In this document: positions 6,370-14,924 of the stretch, in pieces
How positions within the stretch are numbered: position 1 is the stretch's first letter
How the letters are laid out: the number at the start of each line of letters is the position of its first letter
From: an uncultured Muribaculum sp.
GTDB lineage: Bacteria; Bacteroidota; Bacteroidia; Bacteroidales; Muribaculaceae
Assembly: GCA_910589555.1 (NCBI GenBank)
Contig: CAJUTE010000038.1
Span: 1 to 25,189 of the forward strand
DNA: 25,189 bases
Direction of reading: 5' to 3'
Position numbers and translations under genes: made by a program
The notes under the pieces: generated by a model
Seen by the model: the letters and a program-made list of their open reading frames with translations, nothing else
Databases searched by the model: none
Told to the model about the DNA's origin: nothing

Positions 6370-8571
6370 ATGGAAGAAAAATACCTGACACCTGAGGAGA
6401 CTACACAATTCCTCACCTCCTTCCGCCGGCTTCTGAACCTCACGAAAGAAGTCGCACAGCCTCACGACACCCGACGCATCAAAGAGATCATCACCCAAGG
6501 GATAAAAGAGAATCATTACCGTCGCGACCGCTATGGCATAAATCCGGCAATCCACAATCTTGAGACGGCGACAGCCCTGTGTGAAAAGATAAGCCCTGAC
6601 CGCAACATGGTCATCGCCATCCTGCTGTTCAACCTCTGCAAATCAGAGTTCATCGAAGAGGAAGAGGTGGAGAAACAATGGGGCGCCGACATCGCCAAAC
6701 TCATAAGAGGGCTGCTCAAGGTGTCGACACTCTACAGCAAACAAGCCGCCGTCGAAAGCGACAATTTCAGGAAACTGCTGCTGACATTTGCCGAAGACAT
6801 ACGCGTCATCATCATCATGATCGTGGACCGACTCGTGCTGATGCACTCCATCAACCATCATCCCAATGAAAAGATGGTTCACGATGTGGCTTACGAGGCA
6901 AACTATCTTTACGCCCCGCTCGCCCACCGTCTGGGTCTTTACGCTATCAAGTCAGAGCTTGAAGATATGTCGCTGAAATACACCAACCGCGAAACATATA
7001 CTGAAATAGCCCGCAAGCTCAAAGAGACCAAAAAGGTGCGCGACGCATATATCGCCGAATTCATCAAGCCCATAAAAGAGAAACTTGACGGCACCCCGCT
7101 CAAATTTGAGATCAAAGGAAGGACCAAGTCAATATACTCGATATGGAACAAGCTTAAAAAGCAGAAGAATGACATCGAGCACATATATGACCTGTTTGCC
7201 ATCAGAATCATAATCGACAGCAATCCCGAAAACGAAAAGAGCGACTGCTGGCTCGCCTACTCCATCATAACCGACCTGTATCAACCTAACCCGTCGCGAA
7301 TGAAGGACTGGCTCAGCATTCCCAAAAGCAACGGATATGAGTCGCTCCACATAACAGTGTATGGACCCGGCGAACGATGGGTGGAGGTGCAGATACGCAC
7401 AAAACGCATGGACCTGATAGCCGAAAAGGGACTTGCGGCACACTGGAAATATAAAGGCGTGAAAAGCGAAAGCAACCTCGATGCCTGGATGAACAATGTG
7501 CGCGACATTCTGGAAACCGCCGAGACGGGACCGATGGAGCTGATGAAGAACATGAAAATGGATATCTACGACAAGGAGGTGTTCGTTTTCACTCCCAAGG
7601 GCGACCTTTACAAACTGCCGTTCGGGGCTTCATTGCTCGACTTTGCCTTCCACATCCACACCAATCTGGGAATGCACTGCACTGGCGGACGTGTGAACGG
7701 CAAGAACGAACGTCTCAACTATAAGCTCAAAAGCGGCGATACGGTGGAAATATACACCTCCACTTCGCAGATGCCTAAACTTGACTGGCTCGCATTTGTG
7801 GTCACGTCAAAGGCTCGCAATAAAATACGCCAGACGGTACATGAGATGGCAAACCGCTCGGCTTCGCTCGGCAAGGAGCTTGTGGAACGCCGTTTCAAGA
7901 ACAGGAAAATAGAGCTTAAGGAAGCCACCATCATGAAGGTCATAAAGAAGATGGGCTACAAGACCGTAACCGACTTCTATGACGCCGTGGCTGCCGAAAC
8001 GCTTGACGTGAACGATATCGTGACCGAGTATGAGGCTACCGAACGCAAGGCTACCGAAACCGCCGAGATAAGGTCGGCAGAGGAGTTCCAGCTGATAAAC
8101 CCGGAGGAGAACGAGACATCGTCAGACGTGCTCGTGATAGGCGACAATATCAAAGGCATCAACTACAAGCTGTCGAAATGCTGCAACCCTATCTATGGCG
8201 ACGACGTGTTTGGCTTCATCTCGGCAGAGGGAGTGATCAAGATACACCGCGCCGACTGTCCCAACGCCAACCACATACGCGAAAACTACCCCTATCGCCT
8301 CATCACCACCCGCTGGTCGGGCAAAATAGGCGAGCAGTTTGGAGCCACACTGCGCATCATAGGTCACGACGACATAGGAATAGTGACCAACATCACATCG
8401 ATCATCTCTAAGGAAAAAGAGACCACATTGCGCAGCATCGCCATATCATCGGACGACGGCATTTTCCAAGGCACCCTTGTGGTGGGCATCAAAGACACAA
8501 TAGCGCTAAATAACCTTATAAAGAAACTAAAAACAGTAAAAGGAGTAAAAGATGTACAACGCAGCAAGTAA
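6370..8571 (+). CDS. relA: Long RSH (RelA-type) (p)ppGpp synthetase with degenerate hydrolase domain
   Basis: 733 residues from the ATG at 6370; an in-frame ATG at 6343 would add nine. Domain order: HD-type hydrolase fold (about 40-200), synthetase (about 240-360; GRTKSIYSIWNKLK, YDLFAIRII, SNGYESLHITV, WVEVQIRTK, HWKYKG), TGS (about 402-464; VFVFTPKGDLYKLPFGAS), zinc-binding motif with Cys604-Cys605 (KCCNPIYGDDVFGF) and HRADC, and a C-terminal ACT domain. The catalytic HDxxED of the hydrolase is replaced by F87-N-L-C-K-S92, although His62 and Asp153 remain. This argues for synthesis-only activity, as in E. coli RelA. The protein should bind ribosomes and respond to uncharged tRNA. The downstream lipoprotein ORF overlaps its last 20 nt. 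Confidence 0.93.
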   Translation: MEEKYLTPEETTQFLTSFRRLLNLTKEVAQPHDTRRIKEIITQGIKENHYRRDRYGINPAIHNLETATALCEKISPDRNMVIAILLFNLCKSEFIEEEEVEKQWGADIAKLIRGLLKVSTLYSKQAAVESDNFRKLLLTFAEDIRVIIIMIVDRLVLMHSINHHPNEKMVHDVAYEANYLYAPLAHRLGLYAIKSELEDMSLKYTNRETYTEIARKLKETKKVRDAYIAEFIKPIKEKLDGTPLKFEIKGRTKSIYSIWNKLKKQKNDIEHIYDLFAIRIIIDSNPENEKSDCWLAYSIITDLYQPNPSRMKDWLSIPKSNGYESLHITVYGPGERWVEVQIRTKRMDLIAEKGLAAHWKYKGVKSESNLDAWMNNVRDILETAETGPMELMKNMKMDIYDKEVFVFTPKGDLYKLPFGASLLDFAFHIHTNLGMHCTGGRVNGKNERLNYKLKSGDTVEIYTSTSQMPKLDWLAFVVTSKARNKIRQTVHEMANRSASLGKELVERRFKNRKIELKEATIMKVIKKMGYKTVTDFYDAVAAETLDVNDIVTEYEATERKATETAEIRSAEEFQLINPEENETSSDVLVIGDNIKGINYKLSKCCNPIYGDDVFGFISAEGVIKIHRADCPNANHIRENYPYRLITTRWSGKIGEQFGATLRIIGHDDIGIVTNITSIISKEKETTLRSIAISSDDGIFQGTLVVGIKDTIALNNLIKKLKTVKGVKDVQRSK

Positions 8572-9382
8572 ACTAATCGCCCTGTCGACAGCCGTCATCA
8601 TGGCTTCATGCGGAGGAGGGAAAAGCGTGAATGAAGCTGAGGTATTGGCTGACAGCGCCGACTCGGCAGTGACTGCCGGCAATTACGCCCTGGCAACCGA
8701 ACTGCTCGACACACTTAAAGCAAAATATCCGTCGGAGATAAAAGTACAACGTGCGGCAATGAATATACGAGCACGCGCCAACGAAGGCATGATAAAAGCC
8801 GAGCTACAGACCACCGACAGCCTTGAAGCAGTCTATAACTACCGCCGCGACTCACTAAAAGAATATTTCACCTTTGTCAACAATCCCGAACTCGTTGAAG
8901 GATTCTATGTGATAAAAGAGTATAAGTCATCATCGCTGTTCTCACGCAGCGGCGTAGAGGCACGTGTGGCTCCCGACGGTCAGTTCTACATGATATCGTC
9001 GTTAGCCGGAAATCCGGTGAAGCACACGTCAATCACCGTAAGCGTCAACGGAGAGAGCGCCTCATCGGCAAGCGTCGCCTATGACGGCGACAGAAACTAC
9101 CGCTCGGGAGGCACCGAAATGATCACATTCATCAGTTCGGAATGCGACTCCATCGGAAAACTCCTCGCGAAGAATCCCGGCAAACCGGCACGCATAACCT
9201 TCTCCGGCGCCCGCTCCACATCCATGCCGCTTCCGAAGAATGACGCACGTTCAATCGCGCTTGCCTACGACTACTCAGAAGCAATACTAATGGCTAAACG
9301 CCTTGCGTCAAAGAAGGAGCTGCTCGACCGACAATTGATTCTTGCCCGTGATCAGGCGGCACGCACGGCGATTTCGGAATAA
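8552..9382 (+). CDS. Lipoprotein of unknown function overlapping relA
   Basis: 276 residues with a lipoprotein signal: hydrophobic core ALSTAVIMAS, then Cys20 followed by GGGKS. Residues about 28-65 look like one helical-hairpin repeat (ADSAVTAGNYALATELLDTL), followed by a helix with DSLEAVYNYRRDSLKEY, then a beta-rich domain (about 110-240) and a C-terminal helix. The residue after Cys is not acidic, so periplasmic-side retention is more likely than surface display. The ATG lies 20 nt inside relA, with AGGAG six nt upstream, an unusually good Shine-Dalgarno for this group. It is probably translationally coupled to relA. Function unknown. Confidence 0.88.
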   Translation: MYNAASKLIALSTAVIMASCGGGKSVNEAEVLADSADSAVTAGNYALATELLDTLKAKYPSEIKVQRAAMNIRARANEGMIKAELQTTDSLEAVYNYRRDSLKEYFTFVNNPELVEGFYVIKEYKSSSLFSRSGVEARVAPDGQFYMISSLAGNPVKHTSITVSVNGESASSASVAYDGDRNYRSGGTEMITFISSECDSIGKLLAKNPGKPARITFSGARSTSMPLPKNDARSIALAYDYSEAILMAKRLASKKELLDRQLILARDQAARTAISE

Positions 9383-9399
9383 CACCTCAATCCCCTCAT

Positions 9400-9447
9400 A
9401 AAAAATAAGAATCGGCTATGGATAGCTCCACAGCCGATTTCATTTTT
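9400..9447. terminator. Bidirectional terminator between convergent genes
   Basis: AATCGGCT (9410-9417) pairs with AGCCGATT (9432-9439), extended inward by TGG/CCA after one mismatch. A T tract follows on the plus strand (9440-9447), and the A tract before it (9399-9406) gives a T tract on the minus strand. It serves both the lipoprotein gene (+) and the GH28 gene (-). Confidence 0.85.
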
Positions 9448-9460
9448 ATGCGGTTATCTC

Positions 9461-10789
9461 TTAGTAAGCCACACCGTTGATGGTCACATCCTTAACGACC
9501 ACGTTTTCGATATTTGAAGTATTGAACGAATCAGAGGGATCTACCGCTGTGATGTTTTCAAATACAAAATTCTTCAAAGTATAGTCATCGGTCTTGCGGT
9601 CACGGTAGAAATCGCGGGTGCATTCAAGATCGCAATTACGAGCCACCACATTGTCAACACCCGACGCAGGCATAGGATCACGCTCCACTTTGTCGAAGAA
9701 CTGAGTCCAGGTCTGCACTTCAATAGCGCAACGCACACGACCGCGTGCACCGTCGATCAACACATTGCGGTACTGCTGCGGAGTGTCGGGACGCATCTTG
9801 AACAGAAGCACATGATAAGTGTCCTGGAATTTGCAATCCTTCATGATCACATTTGTGCAATCCCAAGCTTCGCTACCGAAAGTGACACCGGCGTTGGTCT
9901 TGCCGAAAGTACACTTATCGACAATCACTCTTGCCACCGGACCATTGCCGGGGATAGTGTCAACATAAGTGCCTTTTCCGCCTTTCAGACACACACCGTC
10001 GTCATTCACATTCATATAGCAACCGCTGATGAGCACATCGTTGCACACGTCAAGGTCGATGGCATCGGTGCTGGGACCCTTGGGATATCCGTCGGTCGGA
10101 GCAAGAATGGTCACATCAACATACTTAATGCGTTCGCAATTGTAAAGGTGATTGGTCCAGAAACCTGAATTAAGCATTGTCACGCCATTAACAGTCACAT
10201 CCTTTGAATTAGAGATATAGACCATGCGCGGACGCAATGCCTCAAGATTGGTACACTTGCGGTTCACCTTACGGCGCAACCAGAATTCGTCATAGAAACG
10301 ATGTCCGTTACCGTCAATAGTGCCTTCGCCGGTTATAGTGAAACCATCGCAGTTATCAGCATTGACAAGAGCCGCGAAGTAATCGATGGTCTGTCCCTCA
10401 AGGCGGGTTTTAATAATCTGGTAATTGGTAATCGAGTCGCTACCTTTCAAACGAGCGCCTTTTACAAGGTGGAGATGAGTGCCCGGCTTGAAAAACAAAG
10501 ATCCGGTCAAATAGACACCTTCCGGAATCACAACAACACCGCCGCCATTTGCAGCAGCAAGGTCAATCACTTTCTGGATAGCCTCGGTTTGAATCACTGA
10601 ACTGTCACGAACTACACCGTGGTCAGTGATTACATACTTCTTGCCAAGCTTGTTGACATCTACTTTCTTGGCATCATTGAACCATGCCGGGACGTCGCTT
10701 CCGTCAGGAAATTTAGTAAATGCAGCATTTGCAACCGCTCCTGTCGACAGAGCAAGAGCCACGGTTAGAACAATAGCTTTAAAATTCAT
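9461..10789 (-). CDS. Secreted GH28-family polygalacturonase-like glycosidase
   Basis: 442 residues with a cleavable signal peptide (residues 1-22, ending ANA). The body is a right-handed parallel beta-helix of the pectinase type. GH28 landmarks: STDAID (240-245, equivalent to the NTD motif), NDDGVCLKGG with Asp263-Asp264, and GVTFGSEA (301-308) with a lysine at 331 (LLFKMRPD). At the position of the GHG catalytic-site histidine the sequence reads NAG, so that His is absent. Substrate is probably a galacturonan or rhamnogalacturonan, but this departure makes the linkage uncertain. It has its own promoter (10819-10851) and terminator, and no linked SusCD. The last strands (NIENVVVKDVTING) end normally, so it looks complete. 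Confidence 0.85.
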   Translation of the reverse strand: MNFKAIVLTVALALSTGAVANAAFTKFPDGSDVPAWFNDAKKVDVNKLGKKYVITDHGVVRDSSVIQTEAIQKVIDLAAANGGGVVVIPEGVYLTGSLFFKPGTHLHLVKGARLKGSDSITNYQIIKTRLEGQTIDYFAALVNADNCDGFTITGEGTIDGNGHRFYDEFWLRRKVNRKCTNLEALRPRMVYISNSKDVTVNGVTMLNSGFWTNHLYNCERIKYVDVTILAPTDGYPKGPSTDAIDLDVCNDVLISGCYMNVNDDGVCLKGGKGTYVDTIPGNGPVARVIVDKCTFGKTNAGVTFGSEAWDCTNVIMKDCKFQDTYHVLLFKMRPDTPQQYRNVLIDGARGRVRCAIEVQTWTQFFDKVERDPMPASGVDNVVARNCDLECTRDFYRDRKTDDYTLKNFVFENITAVDPSDSFNTSNIENVVVKDVTINGVAY

Positions 10790-10818
10790 GATTATTAGTT
10801 GAAAAATTTAAGTTTTCA

Positions 10819-10851
10819 CAAAGATACAATAAAAATCCATAACTACACAAA
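10819..10851 (-). promoter_or_regulatory. Promoter of the GH28 gene
   Basis: Minus-strand TATCTTTG (10819-10826) fits TAnnTTTG, and TTTG (10848-10851) is the -33 box, spacer 21 nt. The expected leader to the ATG at 10789 is about 23 nt. Confidence 0.65.
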
Positions 10852-10869
10852 AACCGCCGATGATTTGCC

Positions 10870-10935
10870 CCGGCGCATCTCGGCTAATATAATGCCGCCG
10901 GAATTGCATTCTTTCAGTTTTAATACATATATTTG
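10870..10935 (+). promoter_or_regulatory. Promoter of the cation efflux gene with an upstream inverted repeat
   Basis: TATATTTG at 10928-10935 is a perfect -7 element. TTG at 10904-10906 is a possible -33 with a 21-nt spacer. Just upstream, CCGGCG (10870-10875) and CGCCGG (10896-10901) form an inverted repeat that ends at the -33 element and could be an operator. Transcription would start near 10942, 24 nt before the ATG at 10966. Confidence 0.55.
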
Positions 10936-10965
10936 CGGTCTAAACACAATGCAACCAAGAAAGTT

Positions 10966-11859
10966 ATGTATGAGGTCACGATTATAAAGCACGTCACTTG
11001 GGTGGGATTCTGGGTGAATGCGCTCCTTATGGTGTTGAAACTGGCATTCGGCTATTACGGGCACAGCGACGCTCTCGTAGCCGACGGCTTCCACTCCTTG
11101 AGCGATTTCGGCACTGACTTCATCGTGTTGATGATGGTTGGAATCGCTTATAAACGCGCCGATTCCTCACACCCTTACGGACATGGGAAATTTGAGACCC
11201 TCGCGTCGCTTATCATAGCCGTCATCCTTTTTGCCGTGGCATTGGGCATAGGCTGGAACGGCATAGCATCGGGCATAGCATTTTTCAACGGCATCGAGCT
11301 TCCTCGTCCCGATGTGTGGACCATCATAGTAGCCGTCATATCCATCCTTGGCAAAGAATGGCTATTCCGATACACTTATGCACGAGGTAAAAAGATAAAT
11401 TCATCGGCGCTTAAAGCCAACGCGTGGCACCACCGCAGCGATGCCATATCATCAATAGCAACGCTCATAGGCGTGTCAGGGTCATATTTCCTCGGAGTCA
11501 GATTCAGGATCCTCGACCCGATCGCATCGCTGTTCATTGGTGTGTTCATTGCCGTGTCGGCATATAAAATCGCACGTCCTGCCGTCGACGAACTGCTCGA
11601 ACGGTCGTTGCCGCAACCTCAGGTGGACAGCATACGCAGCATAATATCATCAGTCGACGGCGTGCTCGGTCTCCACAAGCTCAAGACACGCCGCAGCGGA
11701 CACTCACGCATAATCGATGTCGACATAAAAGTAGACCCGGATATTTCAGTGACGCAAGGTCACAACATCGCGACCAATGTGGAACATACATTAAAAGACC
11801 GCCTTGGCGACGATCTTTTCATTTATGTGCACGTAGAGCCGTTTCATCGGTCAGAATAG
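10966..11859 (+). CDS. Cation diffusion facilitator (zinc-type efflux)
   Basis: 297 residues of the CDF/FieF superfamily, inner-membrane divalent metal/proton antiporters. Hydrophobic helices occupy about residues 10-215, followed by a cytoplasmic dimerisation domain (about 220-297). Metal-site residues are visible: HSLSD in helix 2 and HHRSD in helix 5, an HxxxD/HxxxD pair typical of zinc-preferring members, plus the conserved SHPYGHGKFE loop. The open frame extends to a TTG at 10933, which lies inside the -7 promoter element and so cannot be the start; I use the ATG at 10966. The stop overlaps the tail of the convergent phosphoesterase gene by 16 nt. Confidence 0.92.
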   Translation: MYEVTIIKHVTWVGFWVNALLMVLKLAFGYYGHSDALVADGFHSLSDFGTDFIVLMMVGIAYKRADSSHPYGHGKFETLASLIIAVILFAVALGIGWNGIASGIAFFNGIELPRPDVWTIIVAVISILGKEWLFRYTYARGKKINSSALKANAWHHRSDAISSIATLIGVSGSYFLGVRFRILDPIASLFIGVFIAVSAYKIARPAVDELLERSLPQPQVDSIRSIISSVDGVLGLHKLKTRRSGHSRIIDVDIKVDPDISVTQGHNIATNVEHTLKDRLGDDLFIYVHVEPFHRSE

Positions 11860-13295
11860 CTGAACATACGCGAAGTCCGGCACCTGAGCCCGTAACTGTC
11901 GGATGCCTCAACATCCACCCGATGAGTGCCGTCACGGTATTTTTCGGGGAGCGTCACCCGCCATACCTGCGGACTTGTCATGCGGCGGAACGGATTTCGG
12001 CGACTGTGCCGGGTGGGGTAAATTTTCTCGAGATTGAACTCGCGCACCCTTGCCACATTAGGATCCATCGCTTTCTCCTTGACGGCATCAAACCGTTCAA
12101 CGCCATCGAGCGTAGCCACTACCGTGGTGCTGTCGCAACCGCCATAAACGGTGATAAACATATCGCCGCGTTGCACATCTTTAAATTCGGGCACATGAGC
12201 CTGAATGGTGTCGATGCCGGAAATCCATATTGAAGCCTGCCTGCTCGGGTCCTGCGAACTCGCTTTATAACGGAACTCATAGCCGGAAGGCGTAAAATCA
12301 AACTTGAAATATCCCTTAGGGGTGCCACACTGCATCAATGCCGAAGGAATACCATCCCAATCCTTTTCTCCTACCCACCAGAATCCGCATGCAGCCCCGC
12401 CCACAAGCTCGTGGACAGTGACATCATCACCTTTATGAAAATAGCGGCTCACCGCGTGCATGTGTCCGGTCAACGCCAGCACATCGCCACGCCCACGGAG
12501 TTTCGACATGAGTTCATCGCGATTGGATGTATGAGCCAACGGTATATGTGCCGTAATAACAACCCGGCGGTCGGCAGGCAGAATCTTCATGAGATTATCC
12601 ACAAAACGCAACTGCCGGTCATCGAGCCTTCCCTTATAGGAACGCGCTCCGTCGCCATACACATTGTTCAGAACTATAAATGTGACATTGCCTTCGGTAA
12701 AAGCATAGACCGGAGCGCCGAACACTCGGCTGAAAGAGGCGGTCTGCCGTGTGCGCACCGAGTCAACATCGCGGTCATGATTGCCCACCATGGTCCAAGA
12801 CCGGACCGGCAGCATCTCCATCATTGAACGCAATTGAGGATATAGCGACAGATTATTGTTGACGAGGTCGCCGAGCCAAAGATTGAAAGCGGCAACAGAA
12901 TCCTCCATAAGCTCAGGAAAGAGAGAACGGGCGGCATAATCAAGCTCCTGCACATCCCCCACCTGAACATCGCCTATCACATTTACCGAAAACCGGTCAT
13001 TGCCTTTCCGCTTCACAATCGTGAAGTCAACATCACTCTTGTCAGGATTCTCCGGATCGATAAACGGGAAAGCGGCATTACCCAGACGGGATTCTCCCGC
13101 AACAGCCCAACCTCCGTCAAGGATAGGAAACACGCTCATATCCTCAATCACCGGCAGAGAGAAGCGACCCTTTTTGTCGGTCATCACAATGGTATCGCCG
13201 TTGGACACGGCTATCCCCTTTTTACCTTTACCATCCTCAGTATGCACCACGCCGCCCAGCATCAACGCCGAGGCGAGCAATAAACCTGTAATCAT
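11844..13295 (-). CDS. Secreted calcineurin-like metallophosphoesterase with N- and C-terminal beta domains
   Basis: 483 residues. A short hydrophobic N-terminus (ITGLLLASALMLGGVV) acts as a probable signal but lacks the usual Lys/Arg. Residues about 17-95 form a carboxypeptidase-regulatory-like beta domain, the catalytic domain spans about 100-290, and a C-terminal beta domain runs from about 320 to the end, matching the MetallophosN / Metallophos / MetallophosC architecture. Metal-ligand motifs: GDVQ (Asp109, with Gln111 where many relatives have His), GDLVNN (142-147), GNHD (171-174), His250 (TAHIPL) and GHMH (277-280). It is the last gene of the SusCD locus, 74 nt after the previous gene with a terminator-like hairpin between. 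Substrate unknown. Confidence 0.88.
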   Translation of the reverse strand: MITGLLLASALMLGGVVHTEDGKGKKGIAVSNGDTIVMTDKKGRFSLPVIEDMSVFPILDGGWAVAGESRLGNAAFPFIDPENPDKSDVDFTIVKRKGNDRFSVNVIGDVQVGDVQELDYAARSLFPELMEDSVAAFNLWLGDLVNNNLSLYPQLRSMMEMLPVRSWTMVGNHDRDVDSVRTRQTASFSRVFGAPVYAFTEGNVTFIVLNNVYGDGARSYKGRLDDRQLRFVDNLMKILPADRRVVITAHIPLAHTSNRDELMSKLRGRGDVLALTGHMHAVSRYFHKGDDVTVHELVGGAACGFWWVGEKDWDGIPSALMQCGTPKGYFKFDFTPSGYEFRYKASSQDPSRQASIWISGIDTIQAHVPEFKDVQRGDMFITVYGGCDSTTVVATLDGVERFDAVKEKAMDPNVARVREFNLEKIYPTRHSRRNPFRRMTSPQVWRVTLPEKYRDGTHRVDVEASDSYGLRCRTSRMFSYSDR

Positions 13296-13300
13296 AATCT

Positions 13301-13348
13301 AAAAAACAAAAGGGAGCGCCCGGGAAATAATCCCCTTGATGCGCTCCC
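13301..13348 (-). terminator. Terminator or attenuator directly upstream of the phosphoesterase gene
   Basis: On the minus strand GGGAGCGC (13348-13341) pairs with GCGCTCCC (13319-13312), followed by TTTTGTTTTTT (13311-13301). The T tract ends about 5 nt before the phosphoesterase ATG (13295). It should stop much of the transcription coming from the lipoprotein gene that ends at 13370. No TAnnTTTG promoter was found between the two genes. Confidence 0.8.
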
Positions 13349-13369
13349 ATAGTCATTACATTCTAAAAC

Positions 13370-14890
13370 TTATTTTTTAGCTGCATATTTCAGCATAACG
13401 ATATTATCGTTAGCGCCTACGTAGCAGATATAAGCCTCGCCATTGTCACAGAATGCGATGTTCACGCTCTCTGATTCTTCAGCTGACACTGCTTCAGGCT
13501 GTGACCACTGCTTGGTCTCGTTGTCGAAATACTGCACTTTCACGAACTTGTCATTCTTGTAATCAGCATAAACAAAGAACGGAGTTCCGTCAGGAGCCAC
13601 AGCGATTTTTGCTGAAATGTGAGAATCGTTGGCAAAAATCGAAGTCATGGTAGTGCCACCAAGAAGAGTCCAGTCCTTAGTATCGGGGCTATACTTCAAG
13701 ATGCGGAATCGCATATCCTTGGTATTGCCGGTCTCAGCATCATCAGCAGTAAGAAGGAACACCTCACCGTCATTAGTAGCGGCAATGCTTGCCGCTTCAT
13801 TCATCAAGATAGGAGCCTGAGTAGCGCCCGCTTCAAGATACTCATTTCTCAATGATGTCCACACGCCATTCTTATATTCAGATACTGAATACTTGTAGGT
13901 AGCGGCAGATATAGTATAGAGATATGCAGCGTTGTCGGTTGTTGTCAAACATTCGATATTGGCGTTATTCACACCTGCGGCAGACAGGGAGTTGGTTTCC
14001 CAATTGCTGCCTTTAAAGATAGAAGAATATACCTCTCTCTTTTGGAAGGAGCCATTGTTGCCATTTACAATCATCGGAGCAATTACATCGTTGCCGATAG
14101 CACCAATCTGCACTTTGCTCGGCACAAATCCGGCGATACCCTGCTGACCTACATGGCTCCATACTGAACCGTCGAACTTCATTACTGATGCCGCTGATTT
14201 TACAGGAGCGGTAATAGAACCGTCACTATAAATGAAATAAGGAGTACCGGTGTTGCTTATAGCGAAATCCATACGTCCGCTGGTCACTTTTTCACTAACA
14301 CCTTCCACTGCGCCAATATTAGCGAATGAACCATTTTCATACTTCAAAACTGCTACCTTTTCAGTTGTCTTGTTGACAAATGCCACATAAGGAGTATTGT
14401 CAACCGCGTTAATTCTCATGATAGCATTGCCGCTACGAGGAACAACAGCGTTGAATCGGGCAACTTCGCTCCATACATAGTCAGCAGCTTTTTCTACGGT
14501 CACTGTGAACTTGATGTTTTGTGAACCGTCAGAGTTGCTGACGATATAGTCAACAGGGGCAGTGAAGTCATTGGCTGTAACGCCGCTCTGCTGAGTCACA
14601 CCGTTTACAGTCACTGTGTTGCCTTCGCCAACGGTGAAAGTAGCCACCAATGACGACTTATCGGCAAATGCCGGCATTGTAACCTTTACAGTTTTGTCGA
14701 CAGCAGAGATTACTCCAACATAGTCAGCCGACAATACTTCGGCATTGTCAGCAGCCTTGAATTCGAATGACAGCAGTTCAGGAGCTGCAACGGGTTCCGG
14801 TTCCGGCTCATCGTCACTGTCAGAGCAAGATGCGAATCCAAATGACAGAGCTACTGCCATTACGGTCATCCACGAATAAAACTTTTTCAT
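13370..14890 (-). CDS. Surface lipoprotein with N-terminal beta domain and repetitive beta body
   Basis: 506 residues. The lipoprotein signal ends FGFAS, then Cys22 followed by SDSDDEPEPEP, an acidic export signal expected to place it on the cell surface. Residues about 38-133 resemble the N-terminal beta domains of many Bacteroidetes surface lipoproteins (PELLSFEF, DFTAPVDYIVSNSDGSQ, KFTVTVE). The rest, about 138-506, has repeated strand pairs with recurring features (NTPYVAFVNK, GTPYFIYSDG, GEVFLLTADD, GTPFFVYADY, GEAYICYVGA) that suggest a beta-propeller. It lies 34 nt after the M16 protease gene and ends before a terminator. It could capture or present the substrate for the SusCD pair; no enzymatic motif is recognised. 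Confidence 0.88.
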   Translation of the reverse strand: MKKFYSWMTVMAVALSFGFASCSDSDDEPEPEPVAAPELLSFEFKAADNAEVLSADYVGVISAVDKTVKVTMPAFADKSSLVATFTVGEGNTVTVNGVTQQSGVTANDFTAPVDYIVSNSDGSQNIKFTVTVEKAADYVWSEVARFNAVVPRSGNAIMRINAVDNTPYVAFVNKTTEKVAVLKYENGSFANIGAVEGVSEKVTSGRMDFAISNTGTPYFIYSDGSITAPVKSAASVMKFDGSVWSHVGQQGIAGFVPSKVQIGAIGNDVIAPMIVNGNNGSFQKREVYSSIFKGSNWETNSLSAAGVNNANIECLTTTDNAAYLYTISAATYKYSVSEYKNGVWTSLRNEYLEAGATQAPILMNEAASIAATNDGEVFLLTADDAETGNTKDMRFRILKYSPDTKDWTLLGGTTMTSIFANDSHISAKIAVAPDGTPFFVYADYKNDKFVKVQYFDNETKQWSQPEAVSAEESESVNIAFCDNGEAYICYVGANDNIVMLKYAAKK

Positions 14891-14924
14891 GTGTAAATTA
14901 ATTTAGTTAAAAAAATTAGGGTTA

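Noticed and set aside
9812..10600. Plus-strand frames opposite the GH28 gene
   Set aside because: Shadows of a complete secreted glycosidase gene; no independent promoter or domain.
10933..10966. TTG start for the cation efflux gene
   Set aside because: That codon is part of the TATATTTG promoter element, upstream of the predicted transcription start.
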